A stretch of 64,000 bases of DNA from NCBI GenBank assembly GCA_963377175.1, contig CAUJNA010000453.1, positions 1 through 64,000 of the forward strand, written 5' to 3'. The notes beneath the pieces were generated by a model, which made no database searches, was not told the DNA's origin, and saw nothing but the letters and a program-made list of their open reading frames with translations. The stretch is from Effrenium voratum. Taxonomy: Eukaryota > Sar > Dinophyceae > Suessiales > Symbiodiniaceae. Positions 32,901 to 44,434 of this stretch are shown one piece after another. The translations under genes were made by a program, and so were the position numbers. Within the stretch, counting starts at the first letter, position 1; each line of letters opens with the position of its first letter.

Positions 32901-33335
32901 CTCCTCTCCTCTTGGTTTGAAGTTTGAGGTATATAGACGTTTGCGTGTGTCGTCCGTTTGCCACCTTCGTGAGTTTTCCCCTCCTCTCCTTTTGGTTTGT
33001 GCTTTGCGTTTTCCCTTCCCTCTCTGTATGCCCCTTCTCGTAAAGTATATGGACGTTTGTGTGTGTTCTCTGTTTGCCACCTTCGTGATTTCTCCCCTCC
33101 TCTCCTTTTGGTGTGTGCTTTGCGTTTTCCCTTCCCTCATCTGCATGCCCCTTGTCGTGTCGTGGAGTATATGGACGTTTGTGTCTGCGTTCTCCGTTTG
33201 CCACCTTCGTGATTTCTCTTCTGCTCTCCTTTTGGTTTGTGCTTTGTGTTTCTCTGTGTGCCCCTTGTCGTGTAATTAGCACATGGACGCTTGTGTGTGT
33301 GTCCTCAGTTTGCCACCTTCGCGATTTCTCCTTGG
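32901..33335 (+). repeat. Tandem array, four copies of 80-124 bp
   Basis: Units begin CTCCTCTCCTTTTGGTTTG at 32,901, 32,981, 33,097 and 33,221 and contain TATATGGACGTTTGTGTG and GTTTGCCACCTTCGTGA. The minus strand is open over most of the array with a 39-residue period because some units are near 117 bp. I regard this as repeat-driven. Confidence 0.85.
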
Positions 33336-34405
33336 TTCCTCACGGTGTTTCTTTGAGGGAACCCTTCTCTCGTCAGGGAAACAAGTAGAACTTCATCAAG
33401 CGGGGTCCATCTTAAGACATGTGTGCCCACCAGTGAGGTCCAATCCCAACCAATCCAAATCACAGGTGACGTGAGGTTTGGCATGTATTTGCCCGGATGG
33501 GTTTCAGATGTTTTTAGTTGGTTCCCTTTTGGGGGTTTCCCAATTTCTAACTTGGTTTGTGCTCTGTTTTCTCATGTAGACTAGACAGGCACAGCCAAGC
33601 CACACAGTTCTATCGTTGAGTGCCTACTTGAAGGACGCTCGATGCCAACCCTTCGACCATGTTTGCCATTCATCGCCCATTCCTAGGGGTAGGACACACG
33701 TAGGGTTTCCACATACTGCATGTGCATAGATGACTTGCTTTTGGGGGGGCTGAGAGCAACGTTGTCGTTTTCCATTTGCATTACACAAGCAATGTGGTTT
33801 GCGATGTGCACGACACAGCTGGCGAGGGAGTTGCCGGAGTATTGCAGCATAGCTTCAATACTTGCCGACGCTGTTTTTTCGTGATTGTTGGAGCTCGCAT
33901 TTTCCGATCAGCCCAAAAAAGCTCAGGGGCCATTTTGCATCCGGATTGTCAAATCACATGTCTTAGCAACCCTTATTCTCAAGCACATGTCTTAAATACA
34001 AGCCAGAACCCCTATTTGTGCAATTCCCCAACTGGAGCAACTCGCACATACCTGAGCCCGGGAAGTGCAATGCTGAGCCGAACTTGGGAGGCGGCACTGC
34101 TGCTTTCACGACAGCTTGCGCCAGAAGTTGTGGTCTCCAGTGATGATGAGGCTGGCTACTGTTCATGAGCCATGGTTGATTTCACTTAGACTTATTGCGA
34201 ACTGTGGGTAGACAAGGAGGCAGTTGGGGCACAAGGCAGGGGCACAGATTCTAAAGGCCCCCCGCGTTGCTCTTTTTTTTTTGGTAGGACGGGTGCTTTT
34301 CATTGGTCATGAAGATGGGAAATAGAGTCTCACATGAGCGCCGGTCAGCGCCGTGTGTAATGTCCGCTTGGGATGGTAAAGGCGGGGACCGCCGACCTAG
34401 GATAA
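33336..34405. other. Intergenic, one open frame without recognised domain
   Basis: A frame at 33,776-34,168 ends with MLSRTWEAALLLSRQL and VVSSDDEAGY. It is open on the reverse strand in part. Nothing else is seen. Confidence 0.4.
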
Positions 34406-34409
34406 TATT

Positions 34410-35145
34410 GCTGAAGATTCCTGTTGAGACTGGATTTGACCTTTTGATTTAGTATTGGTGGACTTGAGTTTCCATTGACTCAGCATTGCTTCCTTCTGGT
34501 TCGGAACTGAGTTTGCTGGAGCTTTCTTTTTGAAATTGGGAACTGAGTTTCCATTTGATTCAGTATTGCCAGAGCTTCCTTTTGAGATCTGGAATTTACT
34601 TTCCATTTGATTTAGTATTGCTGGAGTTTCCATTTGATTTAGTATTGCTGGAGCCTCCTGTTGAGTTCTGGCACTGACTTTCCATTTGATTCAGTATTGC
34701 TGGAGCTTCCTTTTTCGATCTGAGAATCTGGAGTTGGGTTCCATTTGATTTCATATCGCTGGAGATTCCTTTCGAGCTCTTGATTTGAGTTTCCCTGTTT
34801 CCCTTCCATTTGATCTAGTAGTGCGCGAGCTTCCTTTTGGGATTCTGATTTGAGTTTCCATTTGGTTTAGTATTGCGGGAGCTGCCTTTTGAGATCTGGA
34901 AAGGAGAGCCATTTGTTTTAGTATTGCCGTGGCTGATCTGGTGTTGATTTGAGTTTCCATTTGATTCAGTAGTGCTGGAGCTTGCTTTTGGGATTTGATT
35001 TGAGTTTCGATTTGAGTTAAATTTTCTATAACTGATTGGGAGTTGAGTTTCCATTAATTGTGTTTTGCTGGAGCTTTCTTTTGATTTGGAGCGGAATTTC
35101 AATTTATTTCAGTATTGCTGGAGCTTCTCTTTGAGACGTTGATTT
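34410..35145 (-). repeat. Degenerate tandem repeat of about 60 bp (GAGTTTCCATTTGATTTAG)
   Basis: About twelve diverged copies built from TTTCCATTTGATTCAGTATT, GCTGGAGCTTCCTTTTGAG and ATCTGGAATTGAG. The minus strand reads as Asn/Ser/Lys-rich open frames (METPAILNQME) with shifts and stops between copies, so coding is unlikely. Confidence 0.85.
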
Positions 35146-35475
35146 GAGTTTTTTTTGGGGTCAGGCAAGAAGATTTTGTTCTAGGGGGCCCTGACACAAA
35201 GTGAACTGGGGGGGTCTGAAGTACTGCCCGGTTCTGTGGGTTTGATTGTGGGCAGGTTTTGAACAAGAGACATGCGAGAAACATAGGGCTTGGGAAAGCT
35301 GACCATTTTGAATTTGAGGAGCCGGGCCAAATTATCTTGGGTGTATGTGTTTGGTTTTTTATCTAACTATTTTTCTTGAGTTTCCCGGGGTGGGTGCTGG
35401 TCTTTCTTCCAGGTGCTTGTATTGTTTTTTGTCGGGCCCGCTTGTCTGTATTCCACATCCATGAACTTGTGCTAG

Positions 35476-35625
35476 GTGTGTGTGTGTGTGTGTGTGTTTG
35501 CTTGCGGGTGGGTATTCAAGCGTACGCGCACACACACAGACAACCACACACACACACACCACACACACACACAAACCAATACACACCAGCACAAGCACAC
35601 GCAAACACACAAACGCGCCCACACG
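35476..35625. repeat. (GT)n followed by (AC)n, palindromic dinucleotides
   Basis: (GT)n at 35,476-35,500 and (AC)n from about 35,528 to 35,620 face each other across a short spacer and could fold back. Confidence 0.85.
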
Positions 35626-35900
35626 GCCGTATTTGTGTGTGGGTGCCGTTTGTTTTGTGTTTTTAGATGCAAACCAAAAGCACAACCAACCATTTTGGGG
35701 TCCCACACGCTCACACGCAGATGGCTTACACAGGCAGATTATCACACAGGCTCTAGGTTGGCAAAGCTGCTGGGAGTGCTTTGCACAAGTTCTTCTCGGT
35801 CGCTGCCATCGCTGCATTTCAGGCAGGACTTGAAGAGCAACAGTCCAAGCGGCGCAAGGCGCGGCATAGATTCGGAGGCGCCAAGTTGATGAAGCCAACT

Positions 35901-35972
35901 GGGTGTGGGTCAAAATTTTATAACCCGCCAAACCAGGGTTCCATTGTGGGTGCCTATTTTTGACCCACACCC
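35901..35972 (+). mobile_element. Short TIR element, family A, 72 bp, with target duplication
   Basis: Perfect inverted ends GGGTGTGGGTCAAAAT and ATTTTTGACCCACACCC flanked on both sides by AACT (35,897-35,900 and 35,973-35,976). The interior is a shortened family A body (CCAGGGTTCCATTGTGGGTG). Confidence 0.85.
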
Positions 35973-35979
35973 AACTGTG

Positions 35980-37141
35980 ATAAGGATTCTGATTTTGGGA
36001 GTCAGGACCATGGCCAAGATATCTTGGGCTGGCTCTGCTGATTGAATTCCTGGTTTCCGGTGCAAATGATTGCTGTAGAGTAGTAGAGGTCGCGTGTTGG
36101 TGTCAGCGCTTTGGGCAAGTGAGACTCTCCGCTTGCCCCTGGCACCCGGAGAGCTTTCCAGGCTGGAAGTGGATCGCCAGCGATCTGAGCACGCATGCCC
36201 CGGCGGTGCTTTTTCCGTTTCACCTTGTGGCACAGCGCGTGCTGTAAGACACATTAGTGAAAAATCACAGAGACTGTATCAGAGTGGCCAAGTTAAGTCA
36301 CACAGCCAAATCTGACTGCAGGGTGTCAGACTGAGTTGAACACCGTGCTCGCCACGCCTAGGCTCTTATACTTTGACACAGTGTCTTCGCTTTGAGTCTT
36401 CTAGCGGCTCAATGATCTTTTCCCGGACACGCAAACTTAGATCCTTGTTTGAGAAAGTGCAGTGGCAGTAGCAAAGGCAACGCAGCAGCAGTCTCTCCAT
36501 ATTATTCAGAAGGCTTGCCATTTAGAAGTTAGACAGTATCCTCCGTAGCAGTCATGGTGCCTATGATTGGCGCAGCACTCAGTGCACTCAGGTATCGGGC
36601 ATCCACAGACTTTGTTGCTGATCGCAAGGTTTGGCCTATTGGCCGCTTCTGCTTTGGCTGCCACTTCTTGCAGTGCAGTATGCATCCGTTGGGGCCACAG
36701 CTGACACCACGAGGCTCGATCAACCAGTCCAGCAATCTATGGTCACTTTGGAAGGGACATGGTGCAAAACCGGGGGACACTAATTTTCCCATGTCCAATT
36801 TGGCAATCGTAGAGGTTGACAGTACTCCATGAGTAAATCTGGCTCACAGGGACATTTGTAGATTCACTTGCCCGCACTGTTCACTCTTCAATCGGATGAG
36901 CCAAGCAACTGCTTGCGCTTGCTCAGGTCATTTTCTCTGGCACTGGCACTCAGGCATTGTGGCTGCTTCACTTGCATGAAATTGCACTGCGCGGATATCT
37001 TCGGACTGAGCGGGCCTATTTGGGTGTGTGTTTTTTTTTTTGTTGAAGGCACCCATTTCTGGGGTGGCGTTTGCCTGAAATGCAACGGGAGTTCCCTCAT
37101 AAAACACACGTCGATTTGTGGTCTCTGGATTCGCGTTTCAG
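35980..37141. other. Intergenic; ambiguous open frames at 36,529-36,832
   Basis: At 36,529-36,832 both strands are open with natural-looking composition (minus: DWLIEPRGVSCGPNGCILHC; plus: GRFCFGCHFLQCSMHPLGP). I cannot decide which, if either, is an exon. Confidence 0.4.
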
Positions 37142-37291
37142 TCCGTGGTGCGCTCCGTGACCGGCATCTTCGTGGACACGCCTTTGTGCGGTCGGGAGCA
37201 CAGAGGGATTTGGCCAGGGTCCATCGTTTTCAAAGGCTCTGTACGCAAAAATTGGGTGCTAAGGGAACTCAAGGGAAACCACCCTTTGTAG
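37142..37291 (+). CDS. Candidate exon, unrecognised
   Basis: After GCGTTTCAG the frame reads SVVRSVTGIFVDTPLCGREH, RGIWPGSIVFKGSVRKNW and runs to a TAG at 37,289-37,291. It has no internal start and would be a terminal or internal exon. Natural composition, but no family recognised and no partner exon found. Confidence 0.28.
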   Translation, partial: SVVRSVTGIFVDTPLCGREHRGIWPGSIVFKGSVRKNWVLRELKGNHPL

Positions 37292-38713
37292 GGGTTCTCC
37301 TATTTTGACACTTTCTATCGTGACTCCGGATATCGTCGGACATCGCTTGGTGGATTATTATAGGTGATTCCCCCCTATTAATCCACCAGAGGTTGATTAC
37401 ACAATCTTGAGTTTCAGTATGAGACGCGACTCTTTGCAGTTAGCCAACAAAACCTGCTACCTAGGAGTTCTGAAGATTGTGTGGATCGTGATGCTGGTGC
37501 TTTGCCAGATTCTTAGTCGGCCAAGCTTGCTGCAGGTTTGTCCTGCAGTCGTTGTGGTGCAGATATTGCCTGAGCATAAGTCTAGTTGCAAGGTTTGGAT
37601 TGCGTGCGCAATGTGTTCAAGCCGTCTGGCCAGCCTGGCACAATTTGCGGCTGCAATCGGAAACCAGCAGCTGGACAACAGCCAGTGAGCGTATCGAAGC
37701 TGGCAATTGTGAAATGGCGTGTTCGGGACGTGAGCGGCTGATCACCATACTGAGAGTTGTTTGTGAAGGACTTGGGTGGCCCGGCCCCGAATTGTCCTCG
37801 CAAAAATCAGAGGTCCTAACTGCCCAATTGCCCCATACCCAGAGAAACGGTTAATAATGGGCTTATGTGTGTTTTCGTTGAACACACGTGCCGCCTTGAA
37901 CGTCTGTAGCGCCAGGCGGCGACTCCTCAATGCAGACTGCCCAGATGTTTGACGCTTATGCGGCTAAGGCGCGCATCGTTTTGATTATCTTGCTGCGGTG
38001 GATGCTTACACAAACCACCCTCGCCACCTGAAACTTTACGCATGTTGAGCCAGAAACCACCAACTGGTCGAAATGTATTTTGTGCCATCAGCTGTATCCC
38101 GAGAGCAACCAAACAGCTTCCCCGTACTTGTTTTGGATTGGTGCAGGAGTTCCGGCTTCCCATTTACAAGAACTAAGGGTTCCCACCAATCCAAATCAAC
38201 TGGGTGAATTACAACGATCTCACACGACCTCACCCCAAATGGTGGTTTATGTGGGGAATGACCCCCCAATCAACTTTAGTTCAGGCTGGTGAAATGTTAT
38301 AATTCACCAATGAAATTCAAGTACAACCTACCTGAGCCGATTCTCTCAGGAAGGTGCCCTGGTCCTTGTGCTGAACCTGACCGCCATGATGGTGGACCAT
38401 GGCCTGTTATTGCCGAAAAAGGGGTGTTTCTACCTGGCATTGGTCAAAAAGACGGGCAAAGAAATGCCCTCTACATGTTTGGTTGCGGTGCTTTTTACCA
38501 AATGTTATGCGTCTTTTTTTGTCATGGTCCGTCCCCTCTGATTCTTTTTGGTTGAAAAGGGAGGCCAAAAGAACCTCCAACATCTTGTGGGGTGAGAGCC
38601 GCCGCTTTTTTTTGTGAATGGCCAGGCCATTCAGGCGTTGCACGTGACCACGGGGCCAGGAGCCAAAGCGCCAAAGCGCCAAAGCGCCGTGGGCGTGTTG
38701 GTTTTACCGATAT
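37292..38713. other. Intergenic, nothing recognised
   Basis: Overlapping short frames on both strands, no domain. An inverted pair (GTGGATTATTATAGGTGATT and CCCCCTATTAATCCACC) near 37,350-37,390 may be a small hairpin element. Confidence 0.4.
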
Positions 38714-38809
38714 GGGTGTGGCTGAAAGTTTAAGAGTTAGGGTTACACAGGTTTTAGTCGTTGGTTCCATTTACCAAGGTGCCATTTTGGTACATTCTGA
38801 GCCACAGTC
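38714..38809 (+). mobile_element. Short TIR element, family A, with target duplication
   Basis: Ends GGGTGTGGCTGAAAGT and ATTCTGAGCCACAGTC, flanked by ATAT on both sides (38,710-38,713 and 38,810-38,813). The body reads CACAGGTTTTAGTCGTTGG and TTCCATTTACCAAGGTGCC. Confidence 0.82.
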
Positions 38810-39136
38810 ATATCCTGTTTGCTTCAAAAGGGACACCAACAGAAACACCGACCGCCGCGGTTTGGCACAAACTTGCCTGAGGCTTTGTGCCAAGCTGGAG
38901 CGTGACAGGGATGTCATGAAACGGCAGGCAGGGGTGGGACATGGCACGACTGCAGGACTGTATCCAGCGTGACTGATATTAGATGCCCTTGCCGCTCGCA
39001 GACAAGAGGTGTGTGTCTGTGACTAGTTCGGCACGACGTTTTGTAGCTTGGGAAAGTGGTGCCTGACAACTAGGCGCAGCAGGCGGGTGAGTCGGATGCC
39101 CAGACCTAGATGCCTTGCTCAAAGGACGGGTTGACT

Positions 39137-39258
39137 CTTTTGGCATGACGCAGGGAATAAGGGAGTGCGGAATGACCCCTACAAATGTGGTTTTCTTTCA
39201 GGGGACCCCTGGATTCATTCCCAACACCCTGGGTAGTTCCCTGCTGAGCACCAGCAAG
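39137..39258 (+). mobile_element. Short TIR element, family D, diverged
   Basis: The right end TTCCCTGCTGAGCACCAGCA matches the terminus of the intact copy at 44,435-44,547. The left end (GACGCAGGGAATAAGGGAG) is its eroded inverse. No clear target duplication. Confidence 0.55.
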
Positions 39259-39259
39259 A

Positions 39260-40192
39260 TGAGAACAAGGGCTAAGGGGGACTTTGCACAACTGGGCATG
39301 ATAGGCCAGTGGATTCCAGGATGATGCGTTTCGAGGTTCTCAAAGCAGCTTATGGCCGAGCAGAAGGGCGAGAAGCCGTCTCGGCCCCGACATTGTTTGG
39401 CCAGACCACGTAACATATAACGTAGTACCAGACCCATGTTGCGCTTTGAATAATCAAACTAGGACAGAGAGCAACATGCCTGACAAGAAGAAGAAGGAGG
39501 AAACGGAGGCAGCTGCCTTTTGCATGTGCCTTTAAAATGTCGTCGATACACATTTTGGTGAGCTCCATTCAAACAAAACACGGCTACTGGCCGGGAGTTG
39601 CTAGAAAATAATGCATATTTTTGCAGTCCAAGTCTCCTTGCAAGGTGTCCTCCGGGGCAATTTTGATGGTTCTTGAGGGGCAAAGGCCTTGATTGGTCGA
39701 CACCTCATGTGTGCCTTTGACAGGATACGCTGCGGAGCCGGCACTGAGCCGCGCAGTTCTTTGCCTCTCGCGCTCTCATAGTTTTGACCCATCGATTTCA
39801 CCCCTGGCGAGCACGTGGCAAAGTGTGGTCCCAAGTGTTGCACGGGTATGGCAAGTAGCGCTGGCTCGTTCGCTTGCATCTTGGTTTGTGACCTACCTGC
39901 CGGAACGGGAGACGACATGTGCGCACGTGGCCGAGCCTCAAAGACCATAGGCCAGACTCTGGGCCTCAGTAAAAGAGCGTGCCACCTGCTCAGCTGCACG
40001 CGTGAAGAAGGGTAGGGGAAGTTGGAAGTGAGCAGAGAAGTTGTCGTGAGAAGTGCCAAACGCTTTGGGCTCCAGTGATTTCTGCCCAACGAAGCTGGAA
40101 GGCAGCTTGGCATGCAGAGATCTTGTGTCCTTTTTTGCTTCCCTGTGAGGCCGCCATGTGGTAAGGCCGGGCTGCAAGCTACATGAATATGT
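39260..40192. other. Intergenic, nothing recognised
   Basis: Long overlapping open frames on both strands near 39,601-40,113, without a domain. Confidence 0.4.
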
Positions 40193-40297
40193 GGGTTTGG
40201 GTCAAATTATGTCACCAGGAGACCGCAGGTTTTAGTCCTTGTTTCCTTTTCCAGGGTTCTGTTTTGGATTTTGGGTACCTACTTTTGACCCACACCC
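40193..40297 (+). mobile_element. Short TIR element, family A, with target duplication
   Basis: Ends GGGTTTGGGTCAAATT and ACTTTTGACCCACACCC, flanked by ATGT on both sides (40,189-40,192 and 40,298-40,301). The body has CACCAGGAGACCGCAGG and TTTTAGTCCTTG. Confidence 0.82.
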
Positions 40298-40299
40298 AT

Positions 40300-41740
40300 G
40301 TGGTGCAATTGCCGGAGTCTGCTCGCGGTCGGAGCGGGTCATTGTGTATGTCTCATGCGAAAAACAAAACTGAACTGCCATCAGCCTTGGCAGTGCGCAC
40401 AGAGACCAGCCAGGGTCACGATGAGCTCAGTGGGTAGATTTGCTTAACCCTTGCTTTGGCAAGGCACGATGGAGAGAGGAACTTTGGAAGTTCTGTTGTC
40501 ATCCCAGCAAGTTCATTCTTTGAGAAACAGTGACTTTGACATGCTGAAGGGACCTGCAAGAGATTTGGGGCATAATAGAACAGACACGACTTGATTAAAG
40601 GTCACTTTGAAGACTGGTGATCAGGCCTTGCCATGGCACTGGGGCCACTTGTGGGATCCATCGGCTGGGAGCTTGGACGTCTGAAAGCCATGCGGAAGCG
40701 CGGGTGACTTGCTGGGTTGAACATGTAGATCATGAGACGAAAAAGGGTTTCGACTCAGGCATCCTGGCAGCAGTGGCGCTTCTGCTGTCACGGGAGACAG
40801 GATATGAGAGGTGCCTTGGACGGCATATGGCTCAAAAGCAATGCCAGAGTAAAGGTAGCAGGTTGCATTTGTATGACTCAAAAGCAATAGTCTTCAATGA
40901 GTGGCTCGCAGGCCTGACCGCTTCATCATAGCTACTTGGCCGCATCGTGAAATCTCAGGAGTCCTTGCGGGAGCTTGGACTTTTTCCTGGCACATTTCTG
41001 ACATCCAAGCATCCTCCGGCCTGCCCACATCCCTGCCACTTGTGACTTCAACCAGTCTCCTACAGCAGTCCATTCATTTCCGGTTCTCCACCTTTCTTTT
41101 GTTTGGCGAGCGTCACATTCAGGAACCAGTAGTCAGATGTAGTCAGGACAGCTTCCAGGCAATGTCGCAGGTTGAAACTTGTGGCTTTCAGTGGGTTGTC
41201 GATCATTCGGAGGCACGCAAAGAAAACAACAAGTCACACAGACTGTCACATAACTCGGCAGTGCCTTCGGAGGTTGGACACTTTTTGGACACGCAGACAT
41301 GGCCATTCTGAGGGGTATTCGAATACCCGGGTCCAAAAGTATCCAACCCCGAGCAGTCATACCCAGGCGACCTCCGCGGGCACGCCCAACGTGCTATGGG
41401 CGCGCATGCCATCCTTCCAAGACATGACGTTGCCCGTCAAGGCGATGCCATTGGCAACGTGCCATCCTTTTTGAGTGTCCCACTAAAAGCCCTTTTTGGT
41501 TGATCATGTTGATCTTTTCAAAAAGGACATCCCTGGAGAGTCTACCTTGCGGAAAGCAAACGTTATGGCTCGCAGGATCAGGCAGTACCCGCTGCTGAGA
41601 TCCTCATAGACGGAGCCGCCAGCAGGTGGGGGCCTCACATTGGCTCAAATGGCACCTGCCAAAATTTCGGGACCACCAAAATGGTGCTTTCCCTTTGAGT
41701 TCTCTCCAAAAAAGAAGAAGAGCTACACATACACTTGCGC
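40300..41740. other. Gene-poor; possible exon pieces near 40,630-40,930
   Basis: One frame reads MALGPLVGSIGWELGRL (from 40,633). Another reads GILAAVALLLSRETGYERC (from about 40,758). They look exon-like, but I could not join them in phase. No domain recognised. Confidence 0.35.
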
Positions 41741-41744
41741 ATAC

Positions 41745-41817
41745 GTACACACCCACACACCCACACACACACACACACACGCACGCACGCACGCACGCAC
41801 CCACACACACACACACA

Positions 41818-41849
<32 letters not shown>

Positions 41850-42016
41850 TGCACGCACGCACGCACGCACGCACGCGCACGCGCACGCGCACGCGCACGC
41901 ACACGCCCACGCCCACGCACACGCACACGCACACGCACACGCACACGCACACGCACACGCACACGCACACGCACACGCACACGCACACGCACACGCACAC
42001 GCACACGCACACACGC

Positions 42017-42053
<37 letters not shown>

Positions 42054-42720
42054 ACACGCACACGCACACGCGCGCACGCGCGCACACGCGCGCACGCGCC
42101 CGCGCGCACGGCGCGCGCGGTCGCGCGCGGTCGCACGCACGGCACGGCACGGCACGGCACGCACGGCACGGCACGGCACGGCACGGCACGGCACGGCACG
42201 GCACGGCACGGCACGGCACGGCACGGCACGGCACGGCACGGCACGGCACGGCACGGCACGGCACGGCACGGCACGGCACGGCACGGCACGGCACGGCACG
42301 GCACGGCACGGCACGGCACGGCACGGCACGGCACGGCACGGCACGGCACGGCACGGCACGGCACGGCACGCACGCGCACCGCACCGCACCGCACCGCACC
42401 GCACCGCACCGCACCGCACCGCACCGCACCGCACCGCACCGCACCGCACCGCACCGCACCGCACCGCACCGCACCGCACCGCACCGCACCGCACCGCACC
42501 GCACCGCACCGCACCGCACCGCACCGCACCGCACCGCACCGCACCGCACCGCACCGCACCGCACCGCACCGCACCGCACCGCACCGCACCGCACCGCACC
42601 GCACCGCACCGCACCGCACCGCACCGCACCGCACCGCACCGCACCGCACCGCACCGCACCGCACGCACGCACGCACGGCACAACACACAACACACAACGC
42701 ACAACACACACACGCACACA
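41745..42720 (+). repeat. Compound simple repeat: (AC/CGCA)n, (GGCAC)n, (GCACC)n
   Basis: Alternating CA/CGCA repeats to about 42,115, then about 45 copies of GGCAC (42,141-42,369), then an abrupt change to exactly 57 copies of GCACC (42,376-42,660), then CGCA and CACAACA. Open in several frames on both strands because of composition only. Confidence 0.95.
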
Positions 42721-43083
42721 CCAAAATGCGCTGCGCACAGAAAGACCCTTGATTTCGATTTCCTTCCTTATTGCGACAAGAGTTGCAATACAGTAGAACA
42801 GAAACAACAGTCAAATTATGTGCCACACACAGGAGTTGACACCAAACAAACACAAACGAACATCCAACTGGGTGTCTCAAGTTTGGGGACCCTCCAAAGA
42901 TTGCAACTTTCTGCTGGAAAGGAAGACCGCCATCACCATGTTTGTGGGCTTTCTATTCGTAGAGAGCCCAAAATTCGCCCATGGCGAGGTGTACAGGATG
43001 GACCTGCTCTGCAGACTCTGACCGGGGCTTGAAGGAGCCCAGCGGCCTGGCGCTGCCACCTCAGCTCAAGCGGGTCTACAAAA

Positions 43084-43201
43084 GGCTGTGGCTCAAAAAA
43101 GTGTACCCAAAATGGCATGGCATATGGAAAACAAAAAGACCGAGCCTGCGTAACCCCAGCTGTATGTAATATATATATATATATAATTTTGAACCACACC
43201 C
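43084..43201 (-). mobile_element. Short TIR element, family A, with internal (AT)n
   Basis: Ends GGCTGTGGCTCAAAA and AATTTTGAACCACACCC. The interior GTACCCAAAATGGCATGG is the reverse of the family A body. Flanks AAAA and AAAT are similar. An (AT)n run lies near the right end. Confidence 0.6.
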
Positions 43202-43229
43202 AAATCATGCCGCATCACCGTTCAGAAGC

Positions 43230-43328
43230 CATGGAAGGCTTCGGTTCCCCTGTAAATACCAAGAAACCTTATGTGTTCAATTCCATGGTTTCATTTTGTG
43301 GGGCGAAATGGATATCGCCCATCCACAG
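43230..43328 (+). mobile_element. Short TIR element, family C, partial
   Basis: Shares CGGTTCCCCTGTAAATACCA and the right terminus ATCGCCCATCCACAG with family C. The left terminus is not preserved. Confidence 0.55.
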
Positions 43329-43428
43329 TATGGTTGGTGGTGGTTTCCCGTAACATACAAGGGAGTCGGCAATTTTGAGACACGGTTTGAGCACAGCTTA
43401 AGGTTGACTTGACAAGCAAACCCTAAAT

Positions 43429-43528
43429 GGGCATGGGTCAAAATCAAACCACCAGGGGACCGCAGGTTTTCGTCCTTGGTTCCATTTACCAGGGTTCCAT
43501 TTTGGGTACCTAATTTTGACCCGCACCC
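43429..43528 (+). mobile_element. Short TIR element, family A, canonical body
   Basis: Ends GGGCATGGGTCAAAATC and AATTTTGACCCGCACCC. The body is the clearest consensus: CACCAGGGGACCGCAGG, TTCCATTTACCAGGGTTCC, ATTTTGGGTACC. Flanks AAAT and AAGT differ by one base. Confidence 0.8.
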
Positions 43529-43529
43529 A

Positions 43530-44434
43530 AGTGGTTTGTTTCCCCACCCAGGGTTCATCAAATGTCGTGCGATTTGGGCGTTTCTCAAAAGGCGGATGCC
43601 CTTTTGGTTAGTTTTGGAAGCGAAACTAGAAGGAATCCAACCATTTCAGGCGGCCCCTATTTTGCCAAAGACAACCTTTGAACCACTTAGGTGTGCAGTT
43701 CTTTTGAAGGCACCCATTTTGAGGGAAACCATCCATTTTGAGGGTTCTTTTGTTTTGTAATAAACCTGCTTAAATACTAAAGTGGAGATCGCCTAGAAGC
43801 TTCTTCTGGCAGGCACATCGTTGGCGGCAGCCCCTTCACTGTGAGACAGCCGCCACAAGAGATGTCACGCAAGACACCAGCAGCCGAAACAATGTTCAAA
43901 TGAAGCGGAAGTCCATTCAAATGTCCCTTTCGCGCAAGTCTCAGCTTGTCGTTGCAAGGTTGTTCCAGAAGGGTGGTGGATCTGCATGGCTCTATGTATC
44001 AGATCCCAAGGATTCTCGGCGGCAACCAGCAAGGGTGTATCGGAACCAGCCAAAAGAAAGCCCACCCATTTGGGGACCCGTTTTGTTTTGACACATGACA
44101 TGTCCACCTGATGTAGCCCGGATGCAATCGAAGATGGGTCTGGTCAATAGGCATAAGTGAAACCTGAGGTTGGCTTTGTGTACCGCTACGAAGCAGGGGC
44201 GCTCATTGTCGATACCAATCGAAAGACAAAGCATGCATTTTCCAGCTGTACATATTTGGCCCTGTACAACAGCCCAGACAAGGGCTGATGAAGCAAACCT
44301 CACGATTCATTGCTCAAGCTGGCAAATCTTCCCGGGGAAAACTGGCTAGTGTCAATCATGTGCCTTCCCAAGCAGCCGCCCCAGTTTTGCACCCCGGTTT
44401 TGTGAACGGCATGAAACGCATGCGGCTGCTTTGT
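43530..44434. other. Intergenic, nothing recognised
   Basis: Short frames only. Repeated ACCCATTTTGAGGGA and CCATCCATTTTGAGGG near 43,710-43,745 look like element remnants. Confidence 0.4.

Noticed and set aside
32788..33282. Lys/Glu/His-rich 39-residue repeat protein on the minus strand
   Set aside because: It mirrors a tandem DNA array with unit lengths of 80-124 bp; the frame is kept only where units are near multiples of three.
36270..36345. tRNA-Leu/Ser-like segment (GAGTGGCCAAGTTAAG)
   Set aside because: No B-box at the expected distance and no foldable acceptor stem.
41604..43032. Open frames of 350-470 codons (Ala-Val-Arg-Cys or His-Gly-Thr-Ala repeats)
   Set aside because: Translations of the CA and pentanucleotide repeats, open in five or more frames at once.
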